DNA of 64,000 bases from NCBI RefSeq assembly GCF_050948175.1, contig NC_135204.1:5881473-5945472 (forward strand), read 5' to 3'. The notes below the pieces were generated by a model. The model was not told the DNA's origin and did not search any database. It saw nothing but the letters and a program-made list of their open reading frames with translations. Below are positions 1-13,172 of this stretch, in pieces (positions within the stretch are counted from its first letter, which is position 1; every line of letters starts with the position of its first letter). The translations under genes were made by a program, and so were the position numbers. The DNA comes from Xylocopa sonorina (lineage: Eukaryota > Arthropoda > Insecta > Hymenoptera > Apidae).

Positions 1-3000
1 TCCTGGTTGGGAAGGCACAGGTAGACCTGACGACGAATTGAATTTCAAAGGAGTCACAATGGATCAAGCAGACCTTGAATTAAATCCTCCCAAAGATAGG
101 TAAATATGATTGCAATGATTTTAATATCGGCTATCAAAGATTGTTCACTACGAAATGTTTATTCATGTAATTTTAGATTAAATATAGTATTCTGCATAAT
201 GATACTTCATGGAATTGGTGCCTTGATGTCATGGAACATATTCATAACAGCAAAAAACGTATGGTTCTCATTTTCTTCTCATTAGCTTTGTATAGATTGC
301 AGATCTTTAATTGATTTTAATTACCATTTTCTTTCTAGTATTTTAGCTACAAATTATCCAAGGAATATACAGGGATTCAATCAAACTATAATGATAATTT
401 TCTTCCATATTTAACATTTGCTGCACAAATACCGAACCTACTATTTAACTGGTTAAATGTATTTGTACAGTTTGGGTGTGTATACCTTCAATAGTTTTTA
501 TCTATAAGTTATCGTTAAATATCTCTAGAGATATTTATTTGCTAATGTACTCAAAAACATTACATCATACAACAATCTACTGATTAAATTCAGCAGAGAA
601 CAATATACATATAAGTTTAAAGATAAATTTTCAATTCTTTCTAGTGGCAATTTAACAACACGTATAGTATGGGGCATCTTTGCGCAAGTTTTAATATTTG
701 TATGTACCATTATTTTGGCAATGACTGATAGCTCTGGTTGGCCGGGTATCTTTTTCTGGATCACCATGGTTTCTGTTGTTTTATTAAACAGTAAGATAAA
801 ACTACTTTTCACAGAAGCCATAAAATAACACAGTCGTTCAGATAATATTTTAATTAAACCTTACTTACTTTGAAACTATGTCTACTATAAGTAGAAGACA
901 TCTGTCCAGACCGCTCAAGGCTGCATAATATCTCTCGTGCATTCATGTTACATATCGCGGAGCGGTGAATGTTCTAGCTCTTTAAAAGAACCCTTGAAGA
1001 GTCTACACTGGTGTCTTACCACAAGAAACTGATTAATTCCTTAAGGATGGTACAAATTTTTCTTACTTTTCGTGCGGCCGACTATTTGTAGAATAACAGG
1101 CGTTATCATAATCTCAATAATCCACAACGTTGCGATAACTTTTAAAACAGTTCTACCACCTTAGTTTAACGTAAAATTCTATAGTAGTTGGATTCTGTTT
1201 AATTGATTCGGTATTCGCGAATGTAGAAAACAAAATCGGTGTCCGTACTATGCAGAGGGTTCCGTCCTTGACGAGTTAATCTTAAGCTGCAGTAGAACTC
1301 CATTTATATGAATTTGCCGGGAAGGTGGAGGGAGAGGGCGAAGGCATGTAACTTTTTATTACCACACAATAGGAATTCTAAATTAATTCATCCCATTACC
1401 TATCATTTTTTCATTGTTTACATATGTTGAGACGCGTAAAGGCAAGACCGACTGCAGATATATACAGTAACATATATGCCTACAGTATTTTTGTATTCCA
1501 AACGTTCGTATAAATGGAGTGGCAATCGGTAGTAGTTCAAATAAGAGAAACTCGACCAAAGTTCAGTTATTTGGATGCTACTCAAATTTCGTTTATATGA
1601 ATGGAGTTCTATTATACAAGCACTCCTCTTGCAACACGACTTCGCTTTCCAGTAGTACAAATAAGTAACAGTCTAATAGGGAAGAGCTCTATCTACGGCT
1701 AGGAATACAAATTTAGGTCACTCAAGGCGATCTTCCTTCCCGTTTTCCCTAATTTAACGACTTGAGCATTGCTCAACGAACTACGTAAATAAGAAAAAAC
1801 AAATAAGATCTAAATAAGAAACAAGCGTTGGCCTTAATCAACCATACTCATGCCTCTTACTTTAGTTAAATCCAGAATCAGAACAGTGACTGCAATCTTG
1901 ACACTCTTGACAAATTTTGAATATGACGCCCATTTTTATACATGTTGTTAATATTTTTACTAGTTCAAAAAGTAATTAACATTTACGGAACAGTGCGCAT
2001 ATTTTATACGAAATTAAAACTGACTCTAAAAGAATTTTAAAGTTTGGGCGGTTTTTAACAACCTTTAGTTGATTAAAAGCAAAAACGATTGTTGTGTTAA
2101 AAGAGGCTTGCTTGTACAAACGCGAGCAACGATTGTGATTCTGCTGACTTCACCAACACGAACACGCGACGTGATCGTTCAATTGAAAATAACTATCTAG
2201 CTTTATAACTAAATAACTTTAAATGATCATTATCACTTGTTTGCGCCAGTGAAAGCAGCAGGAATGAAACCAGAATCATTGCTCATATTTGTACAATCCA
2301 CACATTTTTACTTATAATTAATATCAAATTTATTTCTCGCGTATACGCTTACGTTCGTGCGGTATATATTTATCGTTACTTATTAAACTTATTTCAGCTG
2401 CTAATGGAATTTACCAAAACTCTGTGTTTGGCATGGCCGCAAAGTTACCTCCAAAGTACACAGGGGCTGTTGTCTTAGGATCGGTAAACACCAATTTCTA
2501 TAGTTCTGTGATAAAAAAGCGGGCCATTGTACATGCACAGATATATTATTCTTATGCTGTTTTCAGAACATAAGCGGAACGTTTACAGCTCTAATTAATT
2601 TTCTTGCTCAATATATGGCACCAAACGTTCGGACTGCAGCTATATATTACTTTATAACGGCTCTGTTTGTTCTCCTTGCATGCTTTGATACTTATTTCGC
2701 ACTCCCGATAAATGTAAGACTTCTTCAGCTCTCTTCGTAGCTCCCGCCGCAAATGACACAATAATAATTATACATGAATTACCGTTTCACTTTTATAGAG
2801 ATTTTACCGATACAATGAATTGTTACATCAGAAGGGAGCTAGTAAACGACAGTTGGAGAACAACGCGAGAGGCAAAGGTGACAGACCGCCTTACTGGAAG
2901 ATATTCAAACAGTGCTTTCCGCAATGTTTCAATACATTTTTCATATTTTTCGTAACTCTCTCCTTGTTCCCATCCGTACATTCTGACATAGTAAGCTCGG

Positions 3001-4059
3001 ATCCTGACTTCATAGTCCCTCCGGATTATTACAGTACTGTCATGTGTTTTCTTACGTTCAACGTTACTGCTCTGCTGGGTAGTTCCATCGCATCGTTGGT
3101 TCAGTGGGTGAGCAAAATTTTCCATTCAAAGATTGATTATTCTTTTGGAGCACAATAGTTTCATTGTTGAACTGTAATAAAATATTCTTCTGACACGTCT
3201 TCAGAATGTGATCGCTGGAAATCTACAACAAATACTCGGAAAGATTAGCTAACCATTTGCTTAAGTTGGTTCAAACCAATATCTCGCTGATATTAGTTTA
3301 TCGTCCTATTTATGTCAATATGGCCTTTCCTTACAGAAGCTGCGGATGTCTGCCGATTGAACTACTGTGCTCCACGGAATTAACATTAATTAAACACAGA
3401 AATAGTATAATTTGTCGATCTTCTTTTCTCTCTTTCGTAGCCTAGTAAAAAGTATCTGGTGATCCCAGTTCTTTTACGTACTTTGTACATACCGTTGTTT
3501 TTGTTGTGTAATTATAAACCAATTGGTGTTACAAGAGTATTACCAGTGTACATTAATAACGACTGGGTTTATTTTGTAATCGCCATTACAATGGGTATAA
3601 GTAGCGGCTATTTTTCATCGTTATCCATGATGTATTGTCCGAGGTTCGTACACACAGAGTAATTAAACTACGGATATTTATGCATTTACGGGAAATATGC
3701 AAAACGTATAAAATGCATACAATATGCAAAGTATCTAGGTAATACTAAACTCTTCTCTTCATAAACTTTCCTTCGCAACCATTCACCTGACTTTACAATT
3801 TCCATTTATAAGCGCCACATAGAGATGCAAATTTGCATAAATGTCCGCAGTCTAATAATAAAAAAAGAAAAGCATTTTTAATTTAAAAGGATACTTAGGA
3901 ATTGGTTTTTGTTTTTGGTATTTTAGAATGGTAGAGTCGCAATACACGGCAACAGCCGGTATGTTTGCTGCGGCATCGTTAATCACAGGAATTTTTATTG
4001 GAGTACTGTTTTCTATGGTCATGCCCAGCTTGGTAGCAAACATATCAATTTCACATTAA
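1..4059 (+). CDS. Equilibrative nucleoside transporter (SLC29/ENT family), 5'-partial
   Basis: An integral membrane carrier that moves nucleosides, and in some members nucleobases, down their gradient. Nine exons close in phase: 1-99, 177-258, 339-475, 645-790, 2398-2483, 2567-2713, 2799-3107, 3441-3643 and 3927-4059 (stop TAA). They encode about 446 residues inside the window. Eleven hydrophobic segments are visible, as expected for ENT. The first carries HGIGALMSWNIFITA, which matches the family's GIG.L.PWN.FITA signature except that the usual P is S. A charged loop of about 35 residues follows segment 6 (KRQLENNARGKGDRPPYW region), as in other ENTs. The frame is open to the left edge. An ATG at 59 would give a 427-residue protein of normal length, but the 19 codons before it also read as plausible ENT N-terminal sequence, so the true start may lie upstream. 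The paralogue (ENT1/2-like or ENT3-like) cannot be settled here. Confidence 0.93.
791..2397 (+). other. Long intron of the nucleoside transporter
   Basis: This 1.6 kb intron separates the exon ending at 790 (donor GTAAGA) from the exon starting at 2398 (acceptor TTTCAG). The joined codon is ACT, giving the run LLNTANGIYQNS that is typical of ENT segment 4. The other introns of the gene are 77 to 333 bases, so this one stands out. I see no coding frame, RNA gene or transposon end inside it. Confidence 0.75.
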
Positions 4060-4393
4060 GATGTGTGTACAGCATTCAACGATAAGGTATTGATTCGTGT
4101 TTTAAAGAATTCACTAAGGCCAGAGTCTCGCGTGAACGTTGGAAAAACCAATGTCAGTCTCGAATGTAGCTTGCGTCGACAGCTCGTTACATTGCAATGC
4201 TACGCTGCTGTAACGTTCGGTTTTTCAACGCTCATATGACCCTGACCTAAATGAGAGAATCAAACGAAGAGCACATAAACATTTAAATTCATTGACATAA
4301 TAAGTACAATATACTTTTGAGATTGTACTGTTTATATTATAACAAATGAATCTAACAGATTTTTTTCAGCGTTCTAAAAGGATGGAGCCTGAA

Positions 4394-4399
4394 AATAAA
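4394..4399 (+). terminator. Candidate poly(A) signal of the nucleoside transporter
   Basis: A canonical AATAAA lies about 335 bases after the stop codon, and a GT-rich stretch (cttgtgtcgtt) begins almost at once. Other A/T-rich hexamers occur nearby, so the exact 3' end is uncertain. Confidence 0.45.
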
Positions 4400-7300
4400 T
4401 CTTGTGTCGTTGCAGGATTATTATACAAAGTAAAATGATTTTTAATTGTTTATTCAATTTATTTTTAAAGTGCTATGATTTCTTTCGTTGCGCTGTAAAA
4501 AAAAGAAAATAATACGAACGTTGCAAAATCGAGCTTGTGTTGTCAAAAAACAATCTAATGTTTCATAATGAACTGTTCAAAATTCGAAGGCAAAGAAATA
4601 GAAACCTGTTGTTGATACTAGTTCATATTAATGACATTGATATTTAACCACTGCCCCGATGAAACTATTGCTACTAAATTGGACCAATAAGCCTTAATAA
4701 TTGTACATTATTATTAGGTTTTTCGTGCGCATGAGTTAACTCGAAGCCGCTAAAAATAAGCACATGAGAGATATGTACATTTAACAATTGTTATTTACAT
4801 AGACCAAATTTACGATAAGACTGTGGTTTGTTAACTTTTCGTACTAACAATTTAACAAATTTAGGACTGAGCTATATACAAAATTTAGACGGCGAGGGCG
4901 TTTAAAATAAAAAGGCACTTCCTTCTTTGTTGGATGCTCAGTATTGTAATGAGAATACTTAAAATACTTATACGGTGTTGCTAAAACACACGCATGCGTT
5001 TGAAGAGCACACGTTTGATTTGCTAAGATGAATATTTTCGCACAGTTACTAAAACTTGATTGCTTAATTGTTTTAATATATTACATATCGTTGTGTACCT
5101 TATTTCAGGTAACTAATAGGTTGTGTTGTCTTTACAAATGTTATTAATTATAATTATTATGATTTTTTCTTTTTCGTTTTACACGTTTTTGAGGTATTAG
5201 TTTATATTAATATTTTCTTTTCGTAGCGTTCACGATTAATTGCTACGATTATTTGCAGCATATCATATGATCAATATTTTATCTTTCACGTCGCAATGCA
5301 AATCGAAACAGTAGTTATCATTTTATTCGCTGGATATATCATTTTATACTCTTTCGCAATCATAACTGTTTCTCTGCATTTAAAGACATTTTTTACAGTA
5401 TATAATACTATATACTTACACAGTATACTTCTGTTTGATCGATATATACTGTGCATTAAGAAAAGAAAGACTAAAACATAACGTGGATAGCAAAAGATGA
5501 TAGCTTAAAATTGCACGTGACGCGTGACAAGCTCAATAAGACTTCGATACAATATTTTCTGTGCACTTACGAGATATATTTGTTTACGTATATATACATA
5601 TACATATTTACGCAAATTTTATCTCATTCCTACGAAATACCACGTATTTCGTATTGAGCGAAAAATTTATTTTCGTTAAATATTGTACAAATGATATATA
5701 CTATTATATTATTTATTAGTTTGCCTTTAGTCGCGATAAATTTCAATTCATATACGGGGTGATTCTAACAAGTTGAAACGTTTGAAAATCGTGTTCGATA
5801 GAGAATGAAAAATATTATAAAATATCTTTTTTACCCTTGTACCCTTGACACTTTTATACGCAAAGTGCTCAAATGATTTGACACGGTTAAAAGTAATATG
5901 CAGTTCCATTAAAACGGGAAGGAGCATACACATCTTGAGGTGTAGCATTGCACTTATGAAAAAGTAAATCCATAAGAGAATACATTTTCTTATGGCTTCT
6001 AACTTTTTGGATAACTTGAACCAAACAGAAGTTATAGTCCGACACTGAACTGCTATATAGTATCACCCTGTATAACAAATTACTAAAAGGAATTTAAAAT
6101 AATTACGTATATGTTAGCTCGTATATGTACATACATGTATGTACACGTGTTACTTTCATTATTACAATAGAAAGGAAAGACAGGTATACATCATGATAAA
6201 TGAACTTCTGTTTGAGTACAATTAGTAAGATCTGTAAATACTGTCTAAGTGCTTCCACATGTGGCAACATGTGATGATTACAAATCTGCATTTTTATTGT
6301 ATACATTATCTTGTAAGCTATACCGTTTTACTATTGATAATACCGTTTTCCCCCTCAATTTCCATCGATTCACGCATACAATTATAACTAAACGCTCTTT
6401 ATACACTCTTTCAAATTATGCTCAGCTAAGAATTGATTATCGTAATATCGTATACCCACAAGGAAAGAAAAAATATATATATAAACAAATCTTGCTAAGG
6501 AAGAACCTTAAATTACCTCAAAATATTGTATCCCAAGTTGACCACGAATTTAATTCTAAAACATAGAATCCGAATTCCTAGAAGGACAATCCTCCGTGTA
6601 AAAGCAATCCAGACAATAAATTATAAATGAAATTCAATGAGAAAGAAAAACCGATGAACGAGAAAAGTCATTGAGGACTTAAAGAAGTTGATAGAGCATA
6701 GAAGGGATATTTTTGTATTGATTCACTCGTGGACATGTTTCATCTGAAATTGCTTAAATGCATATCATTACGTAGATAACTAGGCTTTCTTTAGTGAGAT
6801 GTACAATGTAATTATATTCACTTGGAAAGGAAGAGAAGAAAAAATATGTAACTGTTGAGATACATCTGTTCCCACGTAAAAACCGAACCACATAAATTAT
6901 ATAACTGAAGTAGCAGAGCCAATTACAGCGATGTTAACGTGAATCTCATACCATTATTACACGTACGTTGAAGTGTTTTGGGCATGCAAAGTATAAGTAT
7001 AAATAATATGAATCACTGTAATATACTTACAATGTTCATGGTTACGAAATGCGTCTTGAAACGTAGGTTTACGGAATTGTTCGACTCGTTCAATTTATTG
7101 TAGAGATGATGTTAAATAAATGAGTAAAAGGCCAAAATATCTAATTTCGTGTTTAATAGCATAATTACATTGTCGTAATACAATATTGATCCGATAATCC
7201 GGCATTCAATGCCCGACGAACATCCCTGATAGTGGGAGATGAGATCAAGTTCAATATTGATCAATACGCTTGCTCGAGTGCAAGTAAATTCCGCTATAAA

Positions 7301-8130
7301 AGTCTCAATTCGTAGGATTTCGACGACTACTCGTGAAAAGTGTTTTTATTCTATATGTTTCGACGATGATTTTTAACGACTCTGATCATACGATCTATAT
7401 CCAAAACGAGTATTTGTAGAATGTGAAAATATGCTATGAAAGAATCGAGTTGCATAAAAATAATACTCGAGCGTTTAAATGTATTACAGATAATTATAAA
7501 GTATATCCTAAACAGAAACAGTCTGTGAAAGCAATCAAGTCTAATTAAAGTATTAGTAATAGATTCGTATCTACACGATCAAGATTCGATTACACTTGAA
7601 AATACAAAGTAACGTTCAAGTATATTTAAAGATATTGTTATCCTTTTTTAAGTCATTTATGAATTAATCGAAACTATCCAGTCAGATCCGAGTCCATTTG
7701 CAATATATTTAATCCTATTGATGGTGATAACTATTATAACATCGTAAAAGTTATAATCTAAGAAAAAAAAAGTGAGTCAAAATAGGTGGATATACAAAGT
7801 CTATTTAACAGGATTTCATACAATATTCAATCATTTTCGTGTTCTATTGTACCGTTTTCGTCGATTGTTAATAACAATCAGAGGGTAGGAGTAGATGAAG
7901 ATCATTAAATTATTTACATTTGTCAATAAATTATTACATTATTGCATTAACTATGATCAATTTCAAAAATTATTTTGCCTATTTTCACTGGATGATGTAG
8001 ACGCATATTATCGAAATCGTGAGCATATACCGGATTATCGGAACTTTACTGCAATTTGTATACCATTTTGTATATCGAGAAAAACTAGAACGTTTTTCCA
8101 TAACGTGCATGTTATTTGTTTTTATCACAT
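4400..8130. other. AT-rich intergenic DNA between two convergent genes
   Basis: About 3.7 kb lies between the 3' end of the transporter and the 3' end of MAEA. The open frames here (for example 5296-5481, 6249-6566 and 7895-8140) are short, rich in F, I, Y and L as expected of random AT-rich DNA, and match no family I know. The one structured item is the inverted-repeat element at 5755-6070. No tRNA, promoter or conserved coding block was recognised. Confidence 0.6.
5755..6070. mobile_element. Short inverted-repeat transposon (MITE candidate)
   Basis: The left end reads cggggtgattcta and the reverse complement of the right end reads cagggtgatacta, matching at 11 of 13 positions. Both ends are flanked by TA (TATA on both sides), consistent with a TA target-site duplication of the Tc1/mariner type. 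The element is 316 bp. It contains two overlapping short minus-strand frames but no transposase motif, so it would be non-autonomous. The family assignment is inference from the TA flank alone. Confidence 0.6.
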
Positions 8131-8136
8131 TTTATT
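8131..8136 (-). terminator. Candidate poly(A) signal of MAEA
   Basis: TTTATT on the plus strand is AATAAA on the coding strand, about 180 bases downstream of the MAEA stop codon. The spacing suits a short 3' UTR. Confidence 0.45.
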
Positions 8137-8315
8137 CTAGCCAGGTAATCACAAATAAAATTTGCAAAAAAATATTTCCTTAAAAATAGATATTATTTTT
8201 TCCCTTTTTTTTTCTTGTTGATATCGGTATACAGTATTAAACAGTAAATATTCCGAGTTAGAATACGAAAGATGCACTGTAGTATAATACAAGTTGTGTC
8301 TTGAGTCGGAGAATT

Positions 8316-10192
8316 TTACATAACGTACACTTTCTCTATTTTTTTATATGGAAACACTTCTTTGGTTTTTGGACAAATTACAGTACCATTATTTTCCTGA
8401 GCCATCTTTTCCAGCGCCTGAAGTAAAATACAATAAGATAATTCAGCAGATCGGCTTATGTTCATATGACATTTTCATTTTATTTATGCATACGCAGACA
8501 AAATTTTATCAGAGAAATCTAACACATTGTATAAGCTTATTTACTTACTTGTTCTCCATACACATAACCATTTGGCATCATCATTGGTTGATTATACTCG
8601 TTTAATGGTTTTCCACTAATACTACAAACCAGCCTGGACTGCGAGCAATGTGCAAAAGGCAATGGTACAGCTAACTCATTAAGAGCTTCGTTGCATACCG
8701 GACAATTTGGATTTCTGCCTTCTTTGTTTGCACTATAACACTGTGGTGTCTTCAATGCTGATAAACCTGCTTGTAGTGCTACTGTAAAAACGCTTTGACT
8801 CGCCAATTGAAAGAGTCTATAATTTTCGTGTCTAAACTGCTCTATTAATCTGTCCCATCTGTGAACATGATGAATCAGAAATATACAATTAGGCCCCAGA
8901 TGAATCTATATATAAGAGTGATTTAATAACAATTTAATGTCATACCTCTTTTCATCTAATAGATCTTTATATGGACTAAGTGACGTATTAGCTGGAAACG
9001 CTAATTGTCCCATACAACATTGAATTTCTTGTAACTGATAATCATCGTAATTTGTAAAACATCTTCTAGCATGTTTCACAGCATCCAGTCTTCTATCTTG
9101 CCGCACTAATTCGATAAATTCTTGTACGCGTAAATTAAATTCCATGGTACTTCCTAATTTCCTTAGCTTAGATCGATTGTCGTAGCACCATCCGACGCAT
9201 CTTGCGGTTTCATGATTTGCTAAAGACGTTTCCACCTCTCTTGATACCATGAAAACATCTAGAAACGAATTAAAACAAAGCAAATAAAATTATTTTACAT
9301 TCCACGCAGAGGGATATCGAATAATACCAATGTCAGGTGAGCGTAAGAAAGAGTTCTGCCTGTTTTATATTAATGATAATAAACTTAAAATATAATACTT
9401 TTATGCAGCGATAACAAATGTTCTAGTTTGATAGTAAATAAACAAATAAATCCCTAATGAGACCTAATGCGTAAAAAAGTAAGTAATGATACTGAGATGT
9501 GATCGCAACATTCTCATTACTTAAAACCAACAGAACTTGGTTTTGGACTCACCTAACACTTGACATACCTATGTTCGTTAAATCTCTAAGTTCGCTAGTA
9601 TCTGCCAATTTTGTAGCCGTTTTATAATAGCCTTTGCGGAGGAAATATTCTATCAACATTCTATCAAGCCTTTGCCTCCGCCACTGATTCACAACACTGG
9701 GCGCGTTATTAGCGTGTTCTTTCAAATGTTCTAGCCGCCTCTTACAAACCATTCCAGCTTGCATCTCCTCCGAGATCGATTCTTGCGCTTTCCTCTTTAA
9801 CGTTTGAAGTTTCTCTACAACCCCTCCTAATAGTATACTCATTTCACCAGCAGGAACAGAGGTTTTATTATCGTTCATCAATTCATTAGCCGCTGCTTGT
9901 ACGTACGAAGCTTCCCTATCTATGACTTTTTGAGCTAAACGAAATTTTTTATTAAGGAGTTCATAAGGAACCTAGAAGTAAAAATATCACATTGATTTAT
10001 TTAGTTTAAATAAAATGTAGTAACGAGACTCTCGTAGAATTAGTATAAAACAGTGGAAATTTCATGAACGACAAAGAGCTGTTAAAAATCATGAATGATT
10101 TTGATAAATTTATTTGTTAAATGACTCGACATGTATAAACAAGTATTAAGTACCTTTAACGTTGGATATTCAAGACTTTTAACGTCTGACAT
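8316..10192 (-). CDS. MAEA: E3 ubiquitin-protein ligase MAEA (GID9 orthologue, CTLH complex)
   Basis: A RING-type subunit of the GID/CTLH ubiquitin ligase. Five exons in transcript order: 10192-10154, 9971-9569, 9258-8946, 8858-8549 and 8417-8316 (stop TAA), giving 388 residues against 396 in human. The N terminus MSDVKSLEYPTLK joins VPYELLNKKFR, matching the human EYPTLKVPYETLNKRFR region. A LisH motif spans about 114-146, followed by CTLH and CRA regions with EFIELVRQDRRLDAVKHARR. The degenerate RING has C304, C307, H322, C323 and C330, with a further CPKTKEVF motif at 370-377. The protein ends KIEKVYVM, like human EKVYIM. Exon 2 is best ended at the GTATGT donor, which restores NIDVFMVSREVE; the GTGAGT donor 15 bases downstream breaks phase. 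Internal codons of every exon agree with the family, so the identification is firm. Confidence 0.95.
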
Positions 10193-11230
10193 ATTGGTTA
10201 TGCACGAACTACGCGTAAAGTTGTATTTAGAAATCGGAGGAAAATTATGTTTGTTATATCGTAGTTAATGTACTTTGCTGCTATGTATCATTGTCGTCCA
10301 TCTCTTTTACGTACAAATATTGAATACAGACACAACGGCAGCAAGTACAACGACTTTGACGCACGACTATCTTCAAGAATCATGAAAACTCTTGCGCTAT
10401 TTTAACAAAGATAATTATCATTTTGTTTACGCATGATGAAAACGTTAGTATTATAACGTTACTGTAGATGGCTCCATTAACGATAGAAGTAAGGGATGAT
10501 CCTCATATTGAATCATGTGATCAAGCTATTTGCGATTAATTAAAAAATTCATTATCGTTCGTGCCGAAATAAACTTTACTTCGTTACATTCTATACGCAG
10601 AGAAAAATTGAGGAACGTGTAACAAAAGTTTAATCGCGTCGTCCGTTTTTTGTACAGGTGATTTTATTCAACATATGTGCTGCATCTTATTCCATCCAAC
10701 GATGCTTGTCGTTTGCGATTGGCCAACGGGGCAAATTAATTTTTGGCCTCGACCAATCGCGAAATTTTAGCGTGTAACTCGAGTGTAATGCAGCTGAATA
10801 GAAAATGCTAATAACGTACGCGTGGTTAAATGTTTTGGGAATGTGACGTGCAGGCTTCCCTCGTAAATATCAAGAAAACTTCAAACGACGGTAAGTTTCC
10901 AGATAATTCTCTATTACGATGATAAGTTTCAGCTAAATAATACACGATCTTAAAGAATCGCTCGCGCATTCTCGATAAAAAAAAATATATTTCTACGATT
11001 CGTTAATACTTATATGTTATGTCCTTAGTTTTGAATTTCGAGGCACAATTAAATGCAACATTTTTATGCGCTCCTTCTACGATAAAATTGTATACATATC
11101 TCGAGAACATTATAAACATTTGAAACGCGATATCGGAACGAAGAAGTTGTTGATCGTACAATAAAAGCGATCGTATTTGAAACTTGTAAAATAACCAATT
11201 TAATTCGTTTTTAGATGTAACGATCAGGGG
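10193..11230. promoter_or_regulatory. Shared upstream region of divergent MAEA and CtBP
   Basis: About 1 kb separates the MAEA start codon from the first CpG-rich block assigned to CtBP. It has no credible coding frame. Its most promoter-like feature is the CCAAT-box inverted repeat at 10715-10760. MAEA's own start site is probably within 10200-10400, but no TATA box or initiator could be assigned with confidence. Confidence 0.45.
10715..10760. promoter_or_regulatory. Inverted pair of CCAAT boxes
   Basis: GCGATTGG at 10715-10722 is repeated as its exact reverse complement CCAATCGC at 10753-10760, with 30 bases between. A second small inverted pair, GGCC and GGCC, sits just inside each arm. 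The CCAAT pentamer is the binding site of NF-Y, which works in either orientation. Two boxes at this spacing between divergent genes look like a bidirectional promoter element. Function is inferred. Confidence 0.5.
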
Positions 11231-11782
11231 GAAAAGTTGGCCGAACAGAATAAGATAAATGAAATATATTTGGAAATAGTTGGAAAAATTCGGCCGATAT
11301 TTAACCGTTCGGCAGAGCCGAATCGAAGGGGATCGGTTATTTTCGTGGATGTTCGGCCGGTGACGGAAAGTATCGGTGGCGCGCGCGAGTCACTCGGATG
11401 GCCGGGGGCCGCCATTTTCCTCCAGCGAGGGAGACAGTCGCGAACGTAGTTCCGCGCATTGTCGACCAATTTTTTCGCCGAATCGAGGGATTTTCGCGAT
11501 TAACCGGGGCGTCGGGCGGGCGCGCGTGACCCCAGTGCCCGTATCCGAGCGAGTATCGTTCCACGGGAGGCTCGAAGTCACCCGTGGACGCCGCGAGATC
11601 CGTGTGAATCGGAATACAGAGGACGAGGCCGCCGCGCGTATACCCCCGATCGAGACACATTCGTAAGAACGCCGTGTGAGAGAGTGAATAGTTTGGTGAT
11701 CCCAGTGTGGCCGGTGTTACTACACGAGTACCAAGGAGTACCGTGGACTGCGAGGAATATAGGAGAGAATCGCCTCCGACAG
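11230..11782 (+). promoter_or_regulatory. CtBP: Candidate CpG-rich first exon (5' UTR) of CtBP, proximal to MAEA
   Basis: Base composition switches near 11280 from AT-rich to strongly CpG-rich and remains so to about 12420. Within this block the sequence CGACAG|GTTAGTGAG at 11777-11791 is a near-perfect splice donor, which would end a noncoding first exon at 11782. Open frames across this stretch occur on several frames at once and are low-complexity R/P/S sequence, as expected of GC-rich untranslated DNA. No gene other than CtBP on this strand needs a promoter here. The start site is not determinable, so the left boundary is nominal. Confidence 0.4.
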
Positions 11783-13153
11783 GTTAGTGAGTGTTTTTCT
11801 CACGTAGATCGCGCCGCCGAGGAGAGCTCAGTGTACGCCGTGTGCGTCGCTCGCGCGGCCCCTGGTGTGCACGGTGCATGCGTGCACACACGCACCGGAG
11901 AAAATTCCGCGGGTTCGGGCGTGTGTATTTGTATGCGTTTCTATCTTCCGTCCCGTACTCCCGCGGTACCGCATACACGTAGTTCATCGTTTAACCGTTC
12001 CACCTCTCTCTATGTGTGCGAGTCTATGACACTTGGTGTGCGAGAGTAAGCTTCGCTAGTGTGATATGGCGGGAGACGCCGCGCCAGCAACGAGCTACGC
12101 GCCTTTCTTTTTATTCGGCCCTCTGTTCGCCCGCTCTGCCGATTCCTTTCGATCTGCCCTTGTCCGGAACCGTTCGCCGTCCCTTAACAAACTTCCGACA
12201 ACTTTCTTCGCTCGCCTTTCCGCCAACCTGCCCCGAAACTACTCGTCGCCCGTTTCGCGCACTCTTTTTTTTTTTTTTTTTTTCTCCCCCAAGTGAACCG
12301 TGCGTGTGTAATCGTATCTTGACGTTGACCTTCGGCAACGTCTTCAACCTTTTCGACGAAACGTTACATACGCGCGTGCTTCTCGCGTTTCACGCGGCCG
12401 CGTATACGTTTACGTGAATCGACGCGACGCGTACGCGGGTACCCTGGTACGATTCGCGGGATCGCACTGCAATATGTTAATTTCGAAGTGAGATTCCGAT
12501 GGGCAATTAACCGCGTTATCTGTTTTATTACGCGCGTGGATTATAGCCGCGGTGTTCTATACGAAAGGGACTGTGTGCGTGTTATAAATAATCGCGCTAA
12601 AACCATCAACGTTTTTCGTTACTGTTTGGCTGCGCTTCTATAAAACGCACGTGCGAGACCAGGCAAACTTTCCGATACATCACGCGAATATGAAAATTGT
12701 TATGAATTATTACTAGATGGCAGCACCTCGCGCTGTGCTTCGAAATTTCGTTATTTATTAAAAGTAACGTGCACACGCGAGGAATATTCAATCGTTCATC
12801 TCCGGTGTGCATTCACTCGCACGCATCTTAACGGTCACGATCACAGGCCCTCTCGCGTGATTCCCTTCTCACATTTTGATAAATCACGTTACAGTGGAAA
12901 TACTTGATTTACCGTTTGAAGGGCACGTCCGAGCGGCGAACTGTTTCTGATACACCACGGCCCGATGTAAATCATTTATTCTGTTAAGTGTACATGTCAT
13001 GCGGCTGACCGCCATTTGGATAGACGCTTCTAGAATATCATTCATTTGTATCTCTCTCTCCTTTCGCCGACAGCTTGTCTTCCTCCGTATCTGTTTATCT
13101 CATGATACACAATGTATTAACGTACGATATGTTTTTCACGCGCCTATACCCCT

Positions 13154-13172
13154 ACACACACACACACGCACG
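13154..13172. repeat. CA microsatellite
   Basis: A short run of alternating C and A, running on into CG-rich alternation (cacgcacgcgcc). Intronic. Confidence 0.8.

Noticed and set aside
5296..5481. 61-codon hydrophobic plus-strand frame
   Set aside because: Composition (I, L, Y, F) is what AT-rich random DNA gives; no promoter, signal sequence logic or similarity.
9549..9568. Donor GTGAGT as the end of MAEA exon 2
   Set aside because: Using it leaves the wrong phase for the next exon; the GTATGT donor just before it restores the family sequence NIDVFMVSREVE.
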